A DNA stretch of 64,000 nt from Papaver somniferum. Its lineage: Eukaryota; Streptophyta; Magnoliopsida; Ranunculales; Papaveraceae. The notes under the pieces are model-generated. The model saw only the letters and a program-made list of their open reading frames with translations. It was not told the DNA's origin and did not search any database. Made by a program: the position numbers and the translations under genes. The DNA is taken from contig NC_039359.1 of assembly GCF_003573695.1 (NCBI RefSeq), forward strand, positions 75,282,783 to 75,346,782, read 5' to 3'. This document shows, in pieces, positions 46,861-57,448 of this stretch. How positions within the stretch are numbered: position 1 is the first letter of the stretch; every line of letters begins with the position of its first letter.

Positions 46861-47455
46861 TTCAAGGGATAGGACTTATGCACATATGTGTTTCCACAAT
46901 AATACTTATGTTCATCGTTGGTTATGTAATCTAAACTCTCATTTCAACTATTGAAACATTCTTAGAGGACGTTATATAGTTGTACTCCATTTTTCTTCAA
47001 AGAAATTTTCAAAGTGATTGAAACATATCATGACTTACGTCACTAGGTAAAGATAAACATGGTCGAATCGAAATGCTTACCAATTCATATTTCGAGATAT
47101 AGATAGGTGTGGTATACTCGGCTCGAAATACCAAATGTGGATAATCTAAGTCTATATATAGCATACGACTTTTTGTCTCAAGAAGTAGGAGATTTAGTAG
47201 ATAGACTTTTGAGTGACAGATAAGTTCAAGTCTTCACATACCTTTTTGTCGAGAAGTTCCACCGGTTCCTTGAGTAGTTCTTCTTCTTGTATGATGAATC
47301 GCCATGAAATCCTTGAGCTTAACTACACTTTCTATCCTAGTCCGAGACTTAGCTATAGTAGACTAGAAATCAAGACTTATAGTTTTGATCACTAACATTG
47401 ACAAACATGCTTGAGATAGCAACGCATGCGAGTTCGACCGAGCAATGCTCTAACA

Positions 47456-47470
47456 ATCTCCCCATTTGTC
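47456..47470 (-). other. Polypurine tract of inner element
   Basis: Complement of ATCTCCCCATTTGTC, directly next to the 3' LTR. Confidence 0.75.
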
Positions 47471-48308
47471 AATTTTAGTGACAAAACTATCAATACATAT
47501 GGAATACAAAAAAGATAAAGAAACTTTAGTAGCTCCTATTCCACATGTCTAATCTTCAACATTACTCGAAATCTTCGTCACTTCCAAGTACTTCAATGAT
47601 CCCAAAGGTTGTAAGTTTAGCATCACTGTTGTTGAAGATCCGTATCTATAATAATGAGAAAGCATCGGTCTCGATCATTGCTATACAGTGTCATAGTATT
47701 ATTACATAGTGTCAAAGTCCAATTATATCACAACTTCAATAATAATACCACGGTGATATGTATCACTCCCCCTTAGTCAATACTCCATCTCACATGGAAA
47801 CCACTCCCCTTTATACAATGATCCGAAAACCATATGTATTTGTAGTGTGAACTACATATTAATTCTCCCCCTTTTTGTCAATAAAATTGGCAAAGGTACA
47901 AGAACGGGATCATAATGAAATTTCCGTAAGAGACATTTCATGACTAAAAGAAAAAAATACATACCATCTAATTTAGATGCAATCATATAGCCGAAGCTAA
48001 TAGCATTCATCAAGGAGTTTAAAGATACAAGATAACCCCTTTAAAATTCCACAGTCGCACACCCCTCAAGATATGACCATTAAGCATAAGTTCAAAAGAA
48101 CTCTCCCCCATTTGATGTCATTCCCAAGGGAACAACAAGAGCGACCTTAATTTCAAAAGAAAAGAAGGATTTTTATTGGACACCAAAAACCATGAGAATG
48201 ATTTTCTATATCCAAAAACTCAATAAAATTAATCACAAGTAAATCCATGATTAATTTAATTGGAATACGCAATCAAATTAAATACAAAAGTGATCAACTT
48301 AATTGATT

Positions 48309-48690
48309 ATGCTCGACATAAGAGAACTTACGGAGCATACGACTAACATTACCATTAGAAAATTAATAGGATAGTCGTTCATATACTCAACATAAGAGGA
48401 ATCTTACGGAGTATGAAAATACTCAACTAGATTAACTACAAAAGAACCCATAATTAATCTAATTGGAATACACAACCAAACTAATTACAAAAGTAATCAA
48501 TTTAATTATCATTTGTATTGATCGACATAAAAAGACTTATGGAGCAATAACTAAATAACCAAACAAGATGATTAATTTAGTTCAAGAATGCTCAACATAA
48601 AGTACCTTACGGAACAACAAACAAAGCTAATCAAAAATTAATCAACTTGGTTGTATCGTGCTCAACATAAGACACATTACGGAGCCTCTC
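48309..48690 (-). repeat. Five-copy covarying hairpin array in the inner element
   Basis: Five hairpins near 48309-48338, 48382-48415, 48527-48547, 48588-48615 and 48659-48686. Each has an outer stem followed by a conserved inner CATAAG...CTTACGG part. Outer stems differ but mostly still pair: ATGCTC/GAGCAT, ATACTC/GAGTAT, ATTG/CAAT. A single copy is present at 2344-2367 and at 61253-61275 in relatives. The surrounding 47471-49158 has no supported gene. Confidence 0.7.
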
Positions 48691-49158
48691 AATATTACAT
48701 AAAATATGGATCAGTGAAGATCAATATTGTGGAATACACAAGGATTCATTCTATCTTCCATCGCTATTTGCATAATGATTTTAATAAACATAATCCTTGA
48801 ACACAAAAGATTTTAACCTATCTTCCATCAAAGAATTGAAAATATAGGCTTAAGTTTTGTATATGTCAAAAGTCTATTCATCCTTAAATCAATACATGAA
48901 TACCGATCATGAACGACTTTACTTTTGACAATATCCCATAACAAATTGCAATATAACAAATCATAAAGATTAAATACTGCAAACCATCACCCTCCAAATA
49001 TTTTTAGAATATAAACCAAATAAACCTAAAAAAAAAAGATGAAAATAATAGCTATGTGTAGTCACAATCATTGTTATTCAAGACACTAGTTATTCTTCCA
49101 ACTAAACCAAAAAGAAGACATACTAGGAAACTAAAACAAGAACCATGATTAAAACACT

Positions 49159-49440
49159 CTAAACTCTGCCAGCAACTAGAGATTGAACATGGACGAGCTC
49201 ATCAGTTTCCTTTTTCAGTTTGTTTTTCAGAAAATCAAGATTCCTTGTTGTAATTCCGAGTTGTTCACGTACTACTTCAAAGTCTCGAAGAAGATTTCCT
49301 ACCAGTTGTGATGACATCTGAACTGGTAGTTTGTTTTCATGATCAAAAGCATGAAAGCATGTTATAGAAACATGATTCAACTCAAGAATATTGTCTTTCT
49401 CGACTTCATCAACCTTGTTGCTTCCATCCATTATGTACAA
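49159..49440 (-). CDS. Small coiled-coil frame of inner copia-type element
   Basis: 93 codons from ATG 49440. Starts MYIMDGSNKVDEVEKDN, then heptad-like leucine-rich sequence (LVGNLLRDFEVVREQLGITT, LDFLKNKLKKETDELVHV). It sits between gag and the 3' LTR where pol should be. The outer element has a related frame at 60377-60625 with a similar DGK/DV start and coiled-coil end, which suggests a family-specific protein. Function unknown. Confidence 0.5.
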   Translation of the reverse strand: MYIMDGSNKVDEVEKDNILELNHVSITCFHAFDHENKLPVQMSSQLVGNLLRDFEVVREQLGITTRNLDFLKNKLKKETDELVHVQSLVAGRV

Positions 49441-49762
49441 AAAGAGTCCAGTAGAATCTTTTGACCTTATGAAACACTGTATTTATAAGGTGTTCCAAGA
49501 AACCCTATGAACAATGACGTTCGTGTGGGTCCGGTATGTGTACTTGGTCAATCACACATGTGAGACCCGGGGAAAGGAGAAGCACAATCATTCAAAGAAT
49601 TGCTGAGAAACAGACACTCAGAGAAGGGATGAAGGAACACGAGGACCAAAAAAAAAATTCACAACGAATTTAATACAAACCCGACATATTTCCCAAGATG
49701 AGTCATCTTGAGAACAAAGAGCATCCACCTTTTACATAAAAGAGGGATGCAGCTTCAAGCAG

Positions 49763-50038
49763 TCATAGTGTATTAAGATGAGCATCTTTCTCAATATTCA
49801 CTTCTTCTTTTCCTTTATAAAGGGTATTTAGAGAGACATTACTCTTCATAGCTGAAGAAGTTTTATCAAGAAAAGGGTTAGGAGTACCTGAGTCAACTGT
49901 TTTCCATGTTTTCTTGATGCTCCGTTTGAGTCTGGTTACACTGATTTTTAGATCTGAGACTCGATTGTTGATATGTAAGAAATTTGGAGCGGAAGTCTTT
50001 GATTTGCAGCTTTCTTCAGGGAGAGATGAGGAACTCAA
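49763..50038 (-). CDS. Open frame downstream of gag zinc knuckle, inner element
   Basis: 91 codons, Ser/Lys-rich (DLKISVTRLKRSIKKTWKTV). It may be the C-terminal part of the interrupted gag or a separate small frame. No domain recognised. Confidence 0.35.
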   Translation of the reverse strand: MSSSSLPEESCKSKTSAPNFLHINNRVSDLKISVTRLKRSIKKTWKTVDSGTPNPFLDKTSSAMKSNVSLNTLYKGKEEVNIEKDAHLNTL

Positions 50039-50082
50039 CTTTTATTTCTTTCTCCTATGCCTTTTTCTCTTTGCAGGGTTAG

Positions 50083-50446
50083 TCACCCTTTCGCCATTCT
50101 TCTTCTTCCATTGTAGGCATTTTTTGTTTTGAACACACAACCAATAAAGGACTTATCACAGTACATTCCTTGAGTGTTTAAAGTGCCTTTTCCAATAATG
50201 TGTGAAACCGGTTTAATGACTTCTTTAGACATCCAAGTAAGAATGTTATGAAACTTTTCATTCCTCAACCGATAACGACATCTTTGATCAGAATGTCCTT
50301 TATTCCCGCAGTAATAGCAGTTAAAGGAATTATTTTTAACTGTTCTCTTGTGAGCAGATTTAGAAGTAGCAGAATCCTTGTTTTTGGGACCGTTGCAAGT
50401 TGCTAAAGGTTTTTCACATGGAGAATTATCACTAGCTTTAACAAAG
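50083..50446 (-). pseudogene. gag 3' part of inner element with zinc knuckle
   Basis: On the minus strand an intact CX2CX4HX4C knuckle (YYCGNKGHSDQRC, about 50320-50275) is followed by basic sequence to a stop near 50083. Separated from the 5' part at 56682-57382 by element B. Confidence 0.7.
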
Positions 50447-50451
50447 TTGAT
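50447..50451 (+). other. Target duplication of element B, left (TTGAT)
   Basis: Exact copy at 56677-56681. Confidence 0.95.
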
Positions 50452-52338
50452 TGATGAGTGCTAAAAAGTGCATATTTCTATATCTTTTTGTTGGCAATTA
50501 ACTCATCTTTTGTGCTCTAATTCTCCATTTTATCCCATATTCTGTATTTTCATTGTTTTCAAGAATAAATACTTTTCTTAATTAATTTTGTATTTTTAGG
50601 TTCTAAATAAAGTTTGGATGGAATTACGGAGCGAAAAGAGCAGAAAAGTGGTGGAAGCCGATAGGAATCACGCAAGGAAGCCGCGAGGAATGTTGTGCAC
50701 AAGACCAAAAGGCTAGAAATGGGTTTAACAAGGAAGAATTGTTCTTAAAGAAGATATGGGCTTGGCATACCCAAGGCCCAAAACCATTACCCAAACCCAT
50801 TTCCGATATCCATACCCGTCTCCTGTCAGCCGTCAGATTGGATCACATCTGAATCCAATGGTCGCAGCATCGCCAGTACATCAAAGTCTGAAGCTCCCGT
50901 CTAACACTACAGCACCTAACTCCATCTTGAGCCGTCAGTTTCGTTGTATCAGGCATCCGACGGTCGATACCAGCCTCTTCACTTGTAGCCGTTAGATCAA
51001 TCTATCATTTCCGCATCCCACGGCTCAGCTTCGCGAAACATTGAGACTTGATGCAACCGCTCAACACCCAAACACCTAACACCTATACCCGCAGAACCAA
51101 ACACACCCCTATCCCTAATTCCATCGACTCCACCTCCATCTTCTCCACTCCGTCTGCAACAGCCTCACCTTCACCACCAACTCCGCCAACTCCACTGCCT
51201 CAACCACCACAATCAACCACCAAAATCCATCATGGATATCCCTCACCGAAACCCATCATTCCCCTAAACTTCTAGCCATCTATTCTCTCGATTTCTTCCC
51301 TGATTTCTCTCTGAAACCCTAGGTAAGAAATCAATAGAATAGGTCGAGTTAGAAACGCAATTGGAAGGCATGGAGAGGAGCAGGAGAGTCAGAGAAGAAA
51401 TGGGTCGACCTTCTTGAGTGATTTGTCACGTCAAATTAGGTAAAGTCGAACCCTAATTTCAACTGTGTAATTTGGGGATTTGGGGATTTTCTCTGTAAAC
51501 CCTAATTGATAAATTTGGGTATAAATATGGGTTGTGGGTGTTGTGTTGAAGATATGCCTAGGCTAGCCAGTGCTTCACCCAAGAGGACTGGAATAGCCAG
51601 TGCCTCAAGGGTTAGTTCTTAATTTAAATTATTTTGTAAATTTCAATTGTATTTGTTCACCATGTCTAGTATGTTCTAATTTACTTGCTAGGGCTTAGAT
51701 GAAACTCTTGATTTCATGCTAGGATAGTTAGTATACATGTTATTGTTCTTGTGATGTTTAAACTGAAGTAGGACTGATAATTAGCCATTTGAGCTAATTC
51801 ACCTGTGATCAGCTGTGTTGTAAGAAGACAGCTGATGCTAGGGGTGAAGTTGTGACTGTGGTTAAGAAATCAGTCCATTTGAAGGACTGTATTGAATTGC
51901 CTTAGGAATGATAGTTAACTAGTTGAGCCAAAATACCTGTGACCAGTTGTGCTGTAAGAAGACAGCTGATGCTAGGGGTAAGTTAGCAAGGTTAGTTAGT
52001 AAATCACTCATTGTAGTCTTCCCTGAAAGATCAAGACACAGCTTGCATAAGAACTTCCTTAGTTTAGGATCAAGATTTCGAATCAAATGCCTTAGTATCC
52101 TCCTAGTCTACCATCTGTAGCTGTAATCATATTCACTTCCTTTGGCTCACTGCCACTGTCACTCTTTGCTTCATTAGTTCACTACTTAGAGAATTAGCTT
52201 AGGAAACTTCAACTCACACCCTAGTCCCTGTGGATTCGACCCGTATTTGCACAAGCTACAATCGACACCGTGCACTTGCGGTATAACCATGTAGGCTTCT
52301 CTTATTCTCTTATTTTACACACATTCCCAAGCCTACCA
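50452..52338 (+). repeat. Element B 5' LTR
   Basis: Starts TGATGAGTGCTAAAAAG and ends GCCTACCA. TATA box at 51520-51527. A Pro/Thr-rich open stretch (51048-51275) is identical in the other LTR but is low-complexity and probably not coding. Confidence 0.95.
51520..51527 (+). promoter_or_regulatory. Element B LTR TATA box
   Basis: TATAAATA in GGGTATAAATATGGG; also at 55858-55865. Confidence 0.5.
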
Positions 52339-52344
52339 AGTTTT

Positions 52345-52361
52345 TGGCGCCGCTGCCGGGG
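52345..52361 (+). other. Primer-binding site, element B
   Basis: TGGCGCCGCTGCCGGGG, one base different from element A's site. Confidence 0.85.
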
Positions 52362-53554
52362 ACTTGGCATTGTGTGGTTGTTGTTCTTTTTATCTTACTT
52401 TGCTGTTTTTTTTTGTGTAACTTAGTGTAACTTAGTTGAATTGCATACTGTCATGTCATACTTGCATATCATTGCATAATTTGCATAACTTAGGAGCATA
52501 TTCATCTTGCATTTGCATTATTCATCCTGCATCATCTGTTTTCTTGCATCTTAGTAGCTCTGTAACCTGCTGTGTAGTGCAAGCATCTCTGGCCATGTTT
52601 ATCTTGTAGCAGTTGCATATCTTGCTCTCAAGTTATTGAAATTTCTGGAACTAAGAACTGGGTTGAGTGACAGGTACTGCCGAACCTGTGTTGCTGCTGG
52701 TGCTGCTACTAATTGGTGCTGAGCCTCTGGTGCTCTTGTTGTTGTTAGTGCAGCTGTGATGCTACTTTCTTCTTCTCCCTGCTGTTGCTGCTACTTCTTC
52801 CTGCTACTGCTGGTGCTTGGACCATTGCTACAGCCAGCCTCTGGTGCTGCTGCTGTTTTCCTTCTGCTATTGTTGAGTTGCTGGTCTGAGCTTGTTGCTG
52901 AGAACCAAGCCCAAGTGGGCTGTGCAACCAAAATCAGAGCAGCTGGGCTGTGCTTAAAGAGTAAGCCTAAACCCATTAAGAGAACCCAAATTGTGGGCTT
53001 CCATTTTCTATTGGGTTTGTAATTTGAACTGAACTGTGGGCTTGACCCAACAAAAATTTGAAAAACGTTTTTAGGCCCAAGTGGGCCTCGTATTTTGTCT
53101 AACTGAGAGCCCAAAAATCAAATACCCAGCTGGGCCTCGTGCATTCCTGGGCTTGGTTTACTGAACAGTTGGGCCTCGTACTCAAACTATAAGTTGTCAG
53201 CTGGGCCTTTTTCCCTAAAAACCAAAATTTTCTTTTTTCCTAAAGACCAAAATTTTTCTTTTTCCCATCAAAACCAAATGTCTCCTGACAAAACCAAATT
53301 TTTCCAAAAAGTCCAATCCCATTAAAAACCAAATTTTCTTGTATAGAATCTAGTAGATAGTTTCTTAGTTAGATCTTTTGATTCTTTTGTAGATATTTTG
53401 CTAATCCAATGTGACTCTTAACTGAAATATGTTGGATTTTTGCCTTGAATAACGGAGTTCTAATTTTGCTTTCGCCGTCAAATCGGGTATTCTCTTTCCT
53501 TTTTCTCTACTCAGCATAATCCTCTTTGTATGTTATAATTCTTTTCATATTTTG
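52362..53554 (+). other. Element B internal region, no gene
   Basis: CTG/TGC-rich low-complexity part at 52680-52880, then repeats of GGGCCTCGT around 53085-53180. No coding domain. Confidence 0.7.
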
Positions 53555-53595
53555 AAACATTGAGGACAATGTTTAGTTTATGTTTGGGGGTATGG
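53555..53595 (+). other. Internal AGGA-loop hairpin plus G-run, element B
   Basis: AAACATTG AGGA CAATGTTT (53555-53574), GGGGG at 53586-53590, 20 nt after the loop. Lies 1.2 kb before the 3' LTR. Confidence 0.75.
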
Positions 53596-54079
53596 TATAG
53601 ATACCACGATCACATGTTATAATTGAAAACATAACTCCTTCTTTTTGAAAAAATTGAAAAAAAAAAATGAAAATAAAAAAAATAGAAAATGATAAAAAAA
53701 ACATAAAAATGGAGCTCATCTACCTTGAAATGTTGACTCTTGTACATGTATGTAAACATAAGGATTCTTAGTCTAGATATTTAGGCACCCTGATTCTAGC
53801 ACAATTCACATAGTGATAAGAAACTTGCACGCGCACGATCTACCAATACATGTATAGCCTCATCCTTGAGGTGTTCTATCGGAAGTCACGACTGCCAATC
53901 ACTTTAGAATACTGAACGAAACTTGACTAGCTTGTTCTTTGGTTGGTTGGGATAGAAGGTGGAGGTTACATTAAGAAAGACAACCATCGAATTTAACTGG
54001 GTGCATCAAAAAGGGCTACCTCTTGCTAAGAGTCATGTAATTTTTTGTTTCCTTTTGTATATGTATCGAAAGTGTTACC

Positions 54080-54116
<37 letters not shown>

Positions 54117-54748
54117 GATGTATATATTCAAAAAAAAAAATCAAAAATAAATAAAAATAAATAATCAAGTATTTATCAATTCCATCCTCTCTTGTTCCAA
54201 AAATAAAAGAGAGTAGTCAATGTAAATAAGAGTCATGTAAAGAGTCATCTTTTGTGTTTTTGTGTTATAAGCAAGGAAGGGTGTATGCCATTGATGTACA
54301 ACGCGAGTAATTGTGAAATACCTCCAACTCATTCACAATTCTCGTAAAGTCCGGACAGCTAGCTAGATTTCGACCTCGGTTCTTAGCCTGAGAAACTATC
54401 TCTTGGTGATTAGTAGTCATAACATCCGATCTTTCTTTACACATGTGTAGATACACTTTACACTCTTATCAAATGTCTTTATTTGTTATCAGTGCTAGGA
54501 TTGTGCCTTTGATAGCTAGATTGACATCTCCATTTTGCTGTGAGCTTCTAATGTCTTGCACATGTCACATTTCATGGAATCTGAGCTTATATTTTGTCCT
54601 AGAACTTTGTAGGTACGTTCTAAGCAAACCTTCACGAGACTTCAACTCGTCCACTAGGGACACTTAGTGGTTTAAAAGGCTTAGTGCATACGCTAAATGC
54701 ATTCGAGAGACCAGCGATAGTGGTATAGGTAGGATTTCCTAAGTTTTG
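53596..54748 (+). other. Element B region between the two tracts, no gene
   Basis: A-rich; includes a pure A run of about 30 bases at 54084-54114. Short frames have no domain. Confidence 0.6.
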
Positions 54749-54788
54749 TTTTACTTGAGGACAAGTAAAATTCAGGTTTGGGAGTATT
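54749..54788 (+). other. Terminal AGGA-loop hairpin plus polypurine tract, element B
   Basis: TTTTACTTG AGGA CAAGTAAAA (54749-54770), a perfect nine-pair stem. GGG at 54780-54782 lies 19 nt after the loop, just before the 3' LTR. Confidence 0.8.
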
Positions 54789-56676
54789 TGATGAGTGCTA
54801 AAAAGTGCATATTTCTATATCTTTTTGTTGGAAATTAACTCATCTTTTGTGCTCTAATTCTCCATTTTATCCCATATTCTGTATTTTCATTGTTTTCAAG
54901 AATAAATACTTTTCTTAATTAATTTTGTATTTTTAGGTTCTAAATAAAGTTTGGATGGAATTACGGAACGAAAAGAGCAGAAAAGTGGTGGAAGCCGATA
55001 GGAATCACGCAAGGAAGCCTCGAGGAATGTTGTGCACAAGACCAAAAGGCTAGAAATGGGCTTAACAAGGAAGAATTGTTCTAAAGAAGATATGGGCTTG
55101 GCATACCCAAGGCCCAAAACCCTTACCCAAACCCATTTTCAATATCCATACCCGTCTCCTTCGTCAGCCGTCATATTGGATCACATCTGAATCCAATGGT
55201 TGCAGCATCGCCAGTACATCAAAGTCTGAAGCTCCCGTCTAACACTACAGAACCTAACTCCATCTTGAGCCGTCAGTTTCGTTGTATCAGGCATCCGACG
55301 GTCGATACCAGCCTCTTCACTTGTAGCCGTTAGATCAATCTATCATTTCCGCATCCCACGGCTCAGCTTCGCGAAACATTGAGACTTGATGCAACCGCTC
55401 AACACCCAAACACCTAACACCTATACCCGCAGAACCAAACACACCCCTATCCCTAATTCCATCGACTCCACCTCCATCTTCTCCACTCCGTCTGCAACAG
55501 CCTCACCTTCACCACCAACTCCGCCAACTCCACTGCCTCAACCACCACAATCAACCACCAAAATCCATCATGGATATCCCTCACCGAAACCCATCATTCC
55601 CCTAAACTTCTAGCCATCTATTCTCTCGATTTCTTCCCTGATTTCTCTCTGAAACCCTAGGTAAGAAATTAATAGAATAGGTCGAGTTATAAACGCAATT
55701 GGAAGGCATGGAGAGGAGCAAGAGAGTCAAAGAAGAAATGGGTCGACCTTCTTGAGTGATTTGTCACGTCAAATTAGGTAAAGTCGAACCCTAATTTCAA
55801 CTGTGTAATTTGGGGATTTGGGGATTTTCTCTGTAAACCCTAATTGATAAATTTGGGTATAAATATGGGTTGTGGGTGTTGTGTTGAAGATATGCCTGGG
55901 CTAGCCAGTGCTTCACCCAAGAGGACTGGAATAACCAGTGCCTCAAGGGTTAGTTCTTAATATAAATTATTTTGTAAATTTCAATTGTATTTGTTCACCA
56001 TGTCTAGTATTTTCTAATTTACTTGCTAGGGCTTAGATGAAACTCTTGATTGCATGCTAGGATAGTTAGTATACATGTTATTGTTCTTGTGATTTTTAAA
56101 CTGAAGTAGGACTGATAATTAGCCATTTGAGCTAATTCACCTGTGATCAACTGTGTTGTAAGAAGACAGCTGATGCTAGGGGTGAAGTTGTGACTGTGGT
56201 TAAGAAATCAGTCCATTTGAAGGACTGTATTGAATTGCCTTAGGAATGATAGTTAACTAGTTGAGCCAAAATACCTGTGATCAGTTGTGATGTAAGAAGA
56301 CAGCTGATGCTAGGGGTAAGTTAGCAAGGTTAGTTAGTAAATCACTCATTGTAGTCTTCCCTGAAAGAACAAGACACAGCTTGCATAAGAACTTCCTTAG
56401 TTTAGGATCAAGATTTGGAATCAAATGCCTTAGTATCCTCCTAGTCTACCATCTGTAGCTGTAATCATCTTCACTGCCTTTGGCTCACTGCCACTGTCAC
56501 TCTTTGCTTCATTAGTTCACTACTTAGAGAATTAGCTTAGGAAACTTCAACTCACACCCTAGTCCCTGTGGATTCGACTCGTATTTGCACAAGCTACAAT
56601 CGACACCGTGCACTTGCGGTATAACCATGTAGGCTTCTCTTATTCTATTATTTTACACACATTCCCAAGCCTACCA
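54789..56676 (+). repeat. Element B 3' LTR
   Basis: Starts TGATGAGTGC and ends CTACCA, followed by TTGAT. TATA box at 55858-55865. Confidence 0.95.
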
Positions 56677-56681
56677 TTGAT

Positions 56682-57382
56682 CTTACTAGTTTTTGGAGCG
56701 TCTATTCCTTTATAGCCCAGACCACGTGTATCACGGTGTTCTTTACATGCTCCAAGCATAAAAGATAATTTTGTAGAGCTAGAATTGAATCTACTCAGAC
56801 TCTCTTCCAGTGATTTTACTTTATTAAGAGCAGCTGCAAGCTCAATCTCCAAAGATTTTTCTTTGGCGAGAAGACTGCGCTCTTTGTCACAAAAACGTTT
56901 TTGTTGAGAGTCATATCTTGCTTCATTTTCTGCAAGTCTTTCTTTCAACATAAAGAGATTTCGGAAAAGATTATCACATTAAGATTTTTTTTGTGCGTAC
57001 ATCTTCTTCACGATCTTTAACGATAGATTGTAAGAGTTTATATCCACCATCGTATCCTTTAAAGAGTTTTCTCAAACTTTCTGTTTTCTTGACTGAGAGG
57101 ACCCATGTATTTACTCAAGCAGGTTGTTGACTTATTTTCCTTCAAGGCACGATCAAACAGCTTGATATATTGAGAGACTTCCTCATCAATACTTTGTCCT
57201 TCTTCTGAATCACTATCATCTGAAGCATCATCCAACTGTTCCTCCAGAGATTTTTTCCAGTCGAAAGTGGATTCAGTCAATCGACAAGTTCTTGAGTTTT
57301 TCTCAGAAGTTTCAACCCTTTGAGACTCACGTGAGTGGATCTGAACTGGTGTTACGTTATCAGAGATGTACTTATCGTCCAT
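56682..57382 (-). pseudogene. gag 5' part of inner element, lacking the usual N-terminal domain
   Basis: From ATG 57382 (MDDKYISDNVTP) the frame soon reaches an acidic segment (DDASDDSDSEEGQSIDEE). This is followed by SQYIKLFDRALKE, which corresponds to the acidic region and following helix in the middle of the outer element's gag (44340-44420). The Gag N-terminal domain seen there is therefore absent here. After a frame break near 57059-56951 a coiled coil follows (KSLEIELAAALNKVKSLEES) and then GLGYKG. The frame is split by element B and resumes at 50446. Confidence 0.65.
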
Positions 57383-57434
57383 AGAGTCAGACCGCTACAA
57401 ACACAGACTTGTAAGGTCTTGAACGTGTTTTCCA

Positions 57435-57446
57435 GCTCTGATACCA
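57435..57446 (-). other. Primer-binding site, inner element
   Basis: Complement of TGGTATCAGAGC, two bases from the LTR. Confidence 0.9.
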
Positions 57447-57448
57447 AT

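Larger units (their letters stand above)
45035..47455 (-). repeat. 3' LTR of inner copia-type element
   Basis: On the plus strand it begins TGAAAAAGCGGGGG and ends GAGCAATGCTCTAACA. The U3 cluster at about 46640-46860 uses a different motif from the outer element: paired GTTCGCGGAC and AGTTCGCAAACT. TATA complement at 46173-46180. Confidence 0.9.
50452..56676 (+). mobile_element. Element B: LARD-like non-autonomous LTR retrotransposon
   Basis: LTRs 50452-52338 (1887 bp) and 54789-56676 (1888 bp), with a perfect 5-bp duplication TTGAT. The internal 2450 bp has a primer site, two hairpin-plus-G-run motifs and no gag or pol frame. By eye about thirty differences separate the LTRs, so it is the youngest level of the nest. 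Shares primer type, AGGA hairpins and the TTCGACCCG LTR motif with element A. Confidence 0.95.

Noticed and set aside
46525..46883. Overlapping frames of 115 and 117 codons on opposite strands
   Set aside because: They cover the U3 repeat cluster of an LTR and are not conserved in the other LTR copy (58937-59182 is shorter).
51048..51275. Pro/Thr-rich open frame, identical in both LTRs of element B (also 55386-55613)
   Set aside because: Low-complexity CCA/ACC sequence inside LTRs; identity follows from recent duplication of the LTR.
52745..53114. Leu/Ser-rich or Gln-rich frames in element B
   Set aside because: Result of CTG/TGC simple repeats; no homology to gag and no conserved start.
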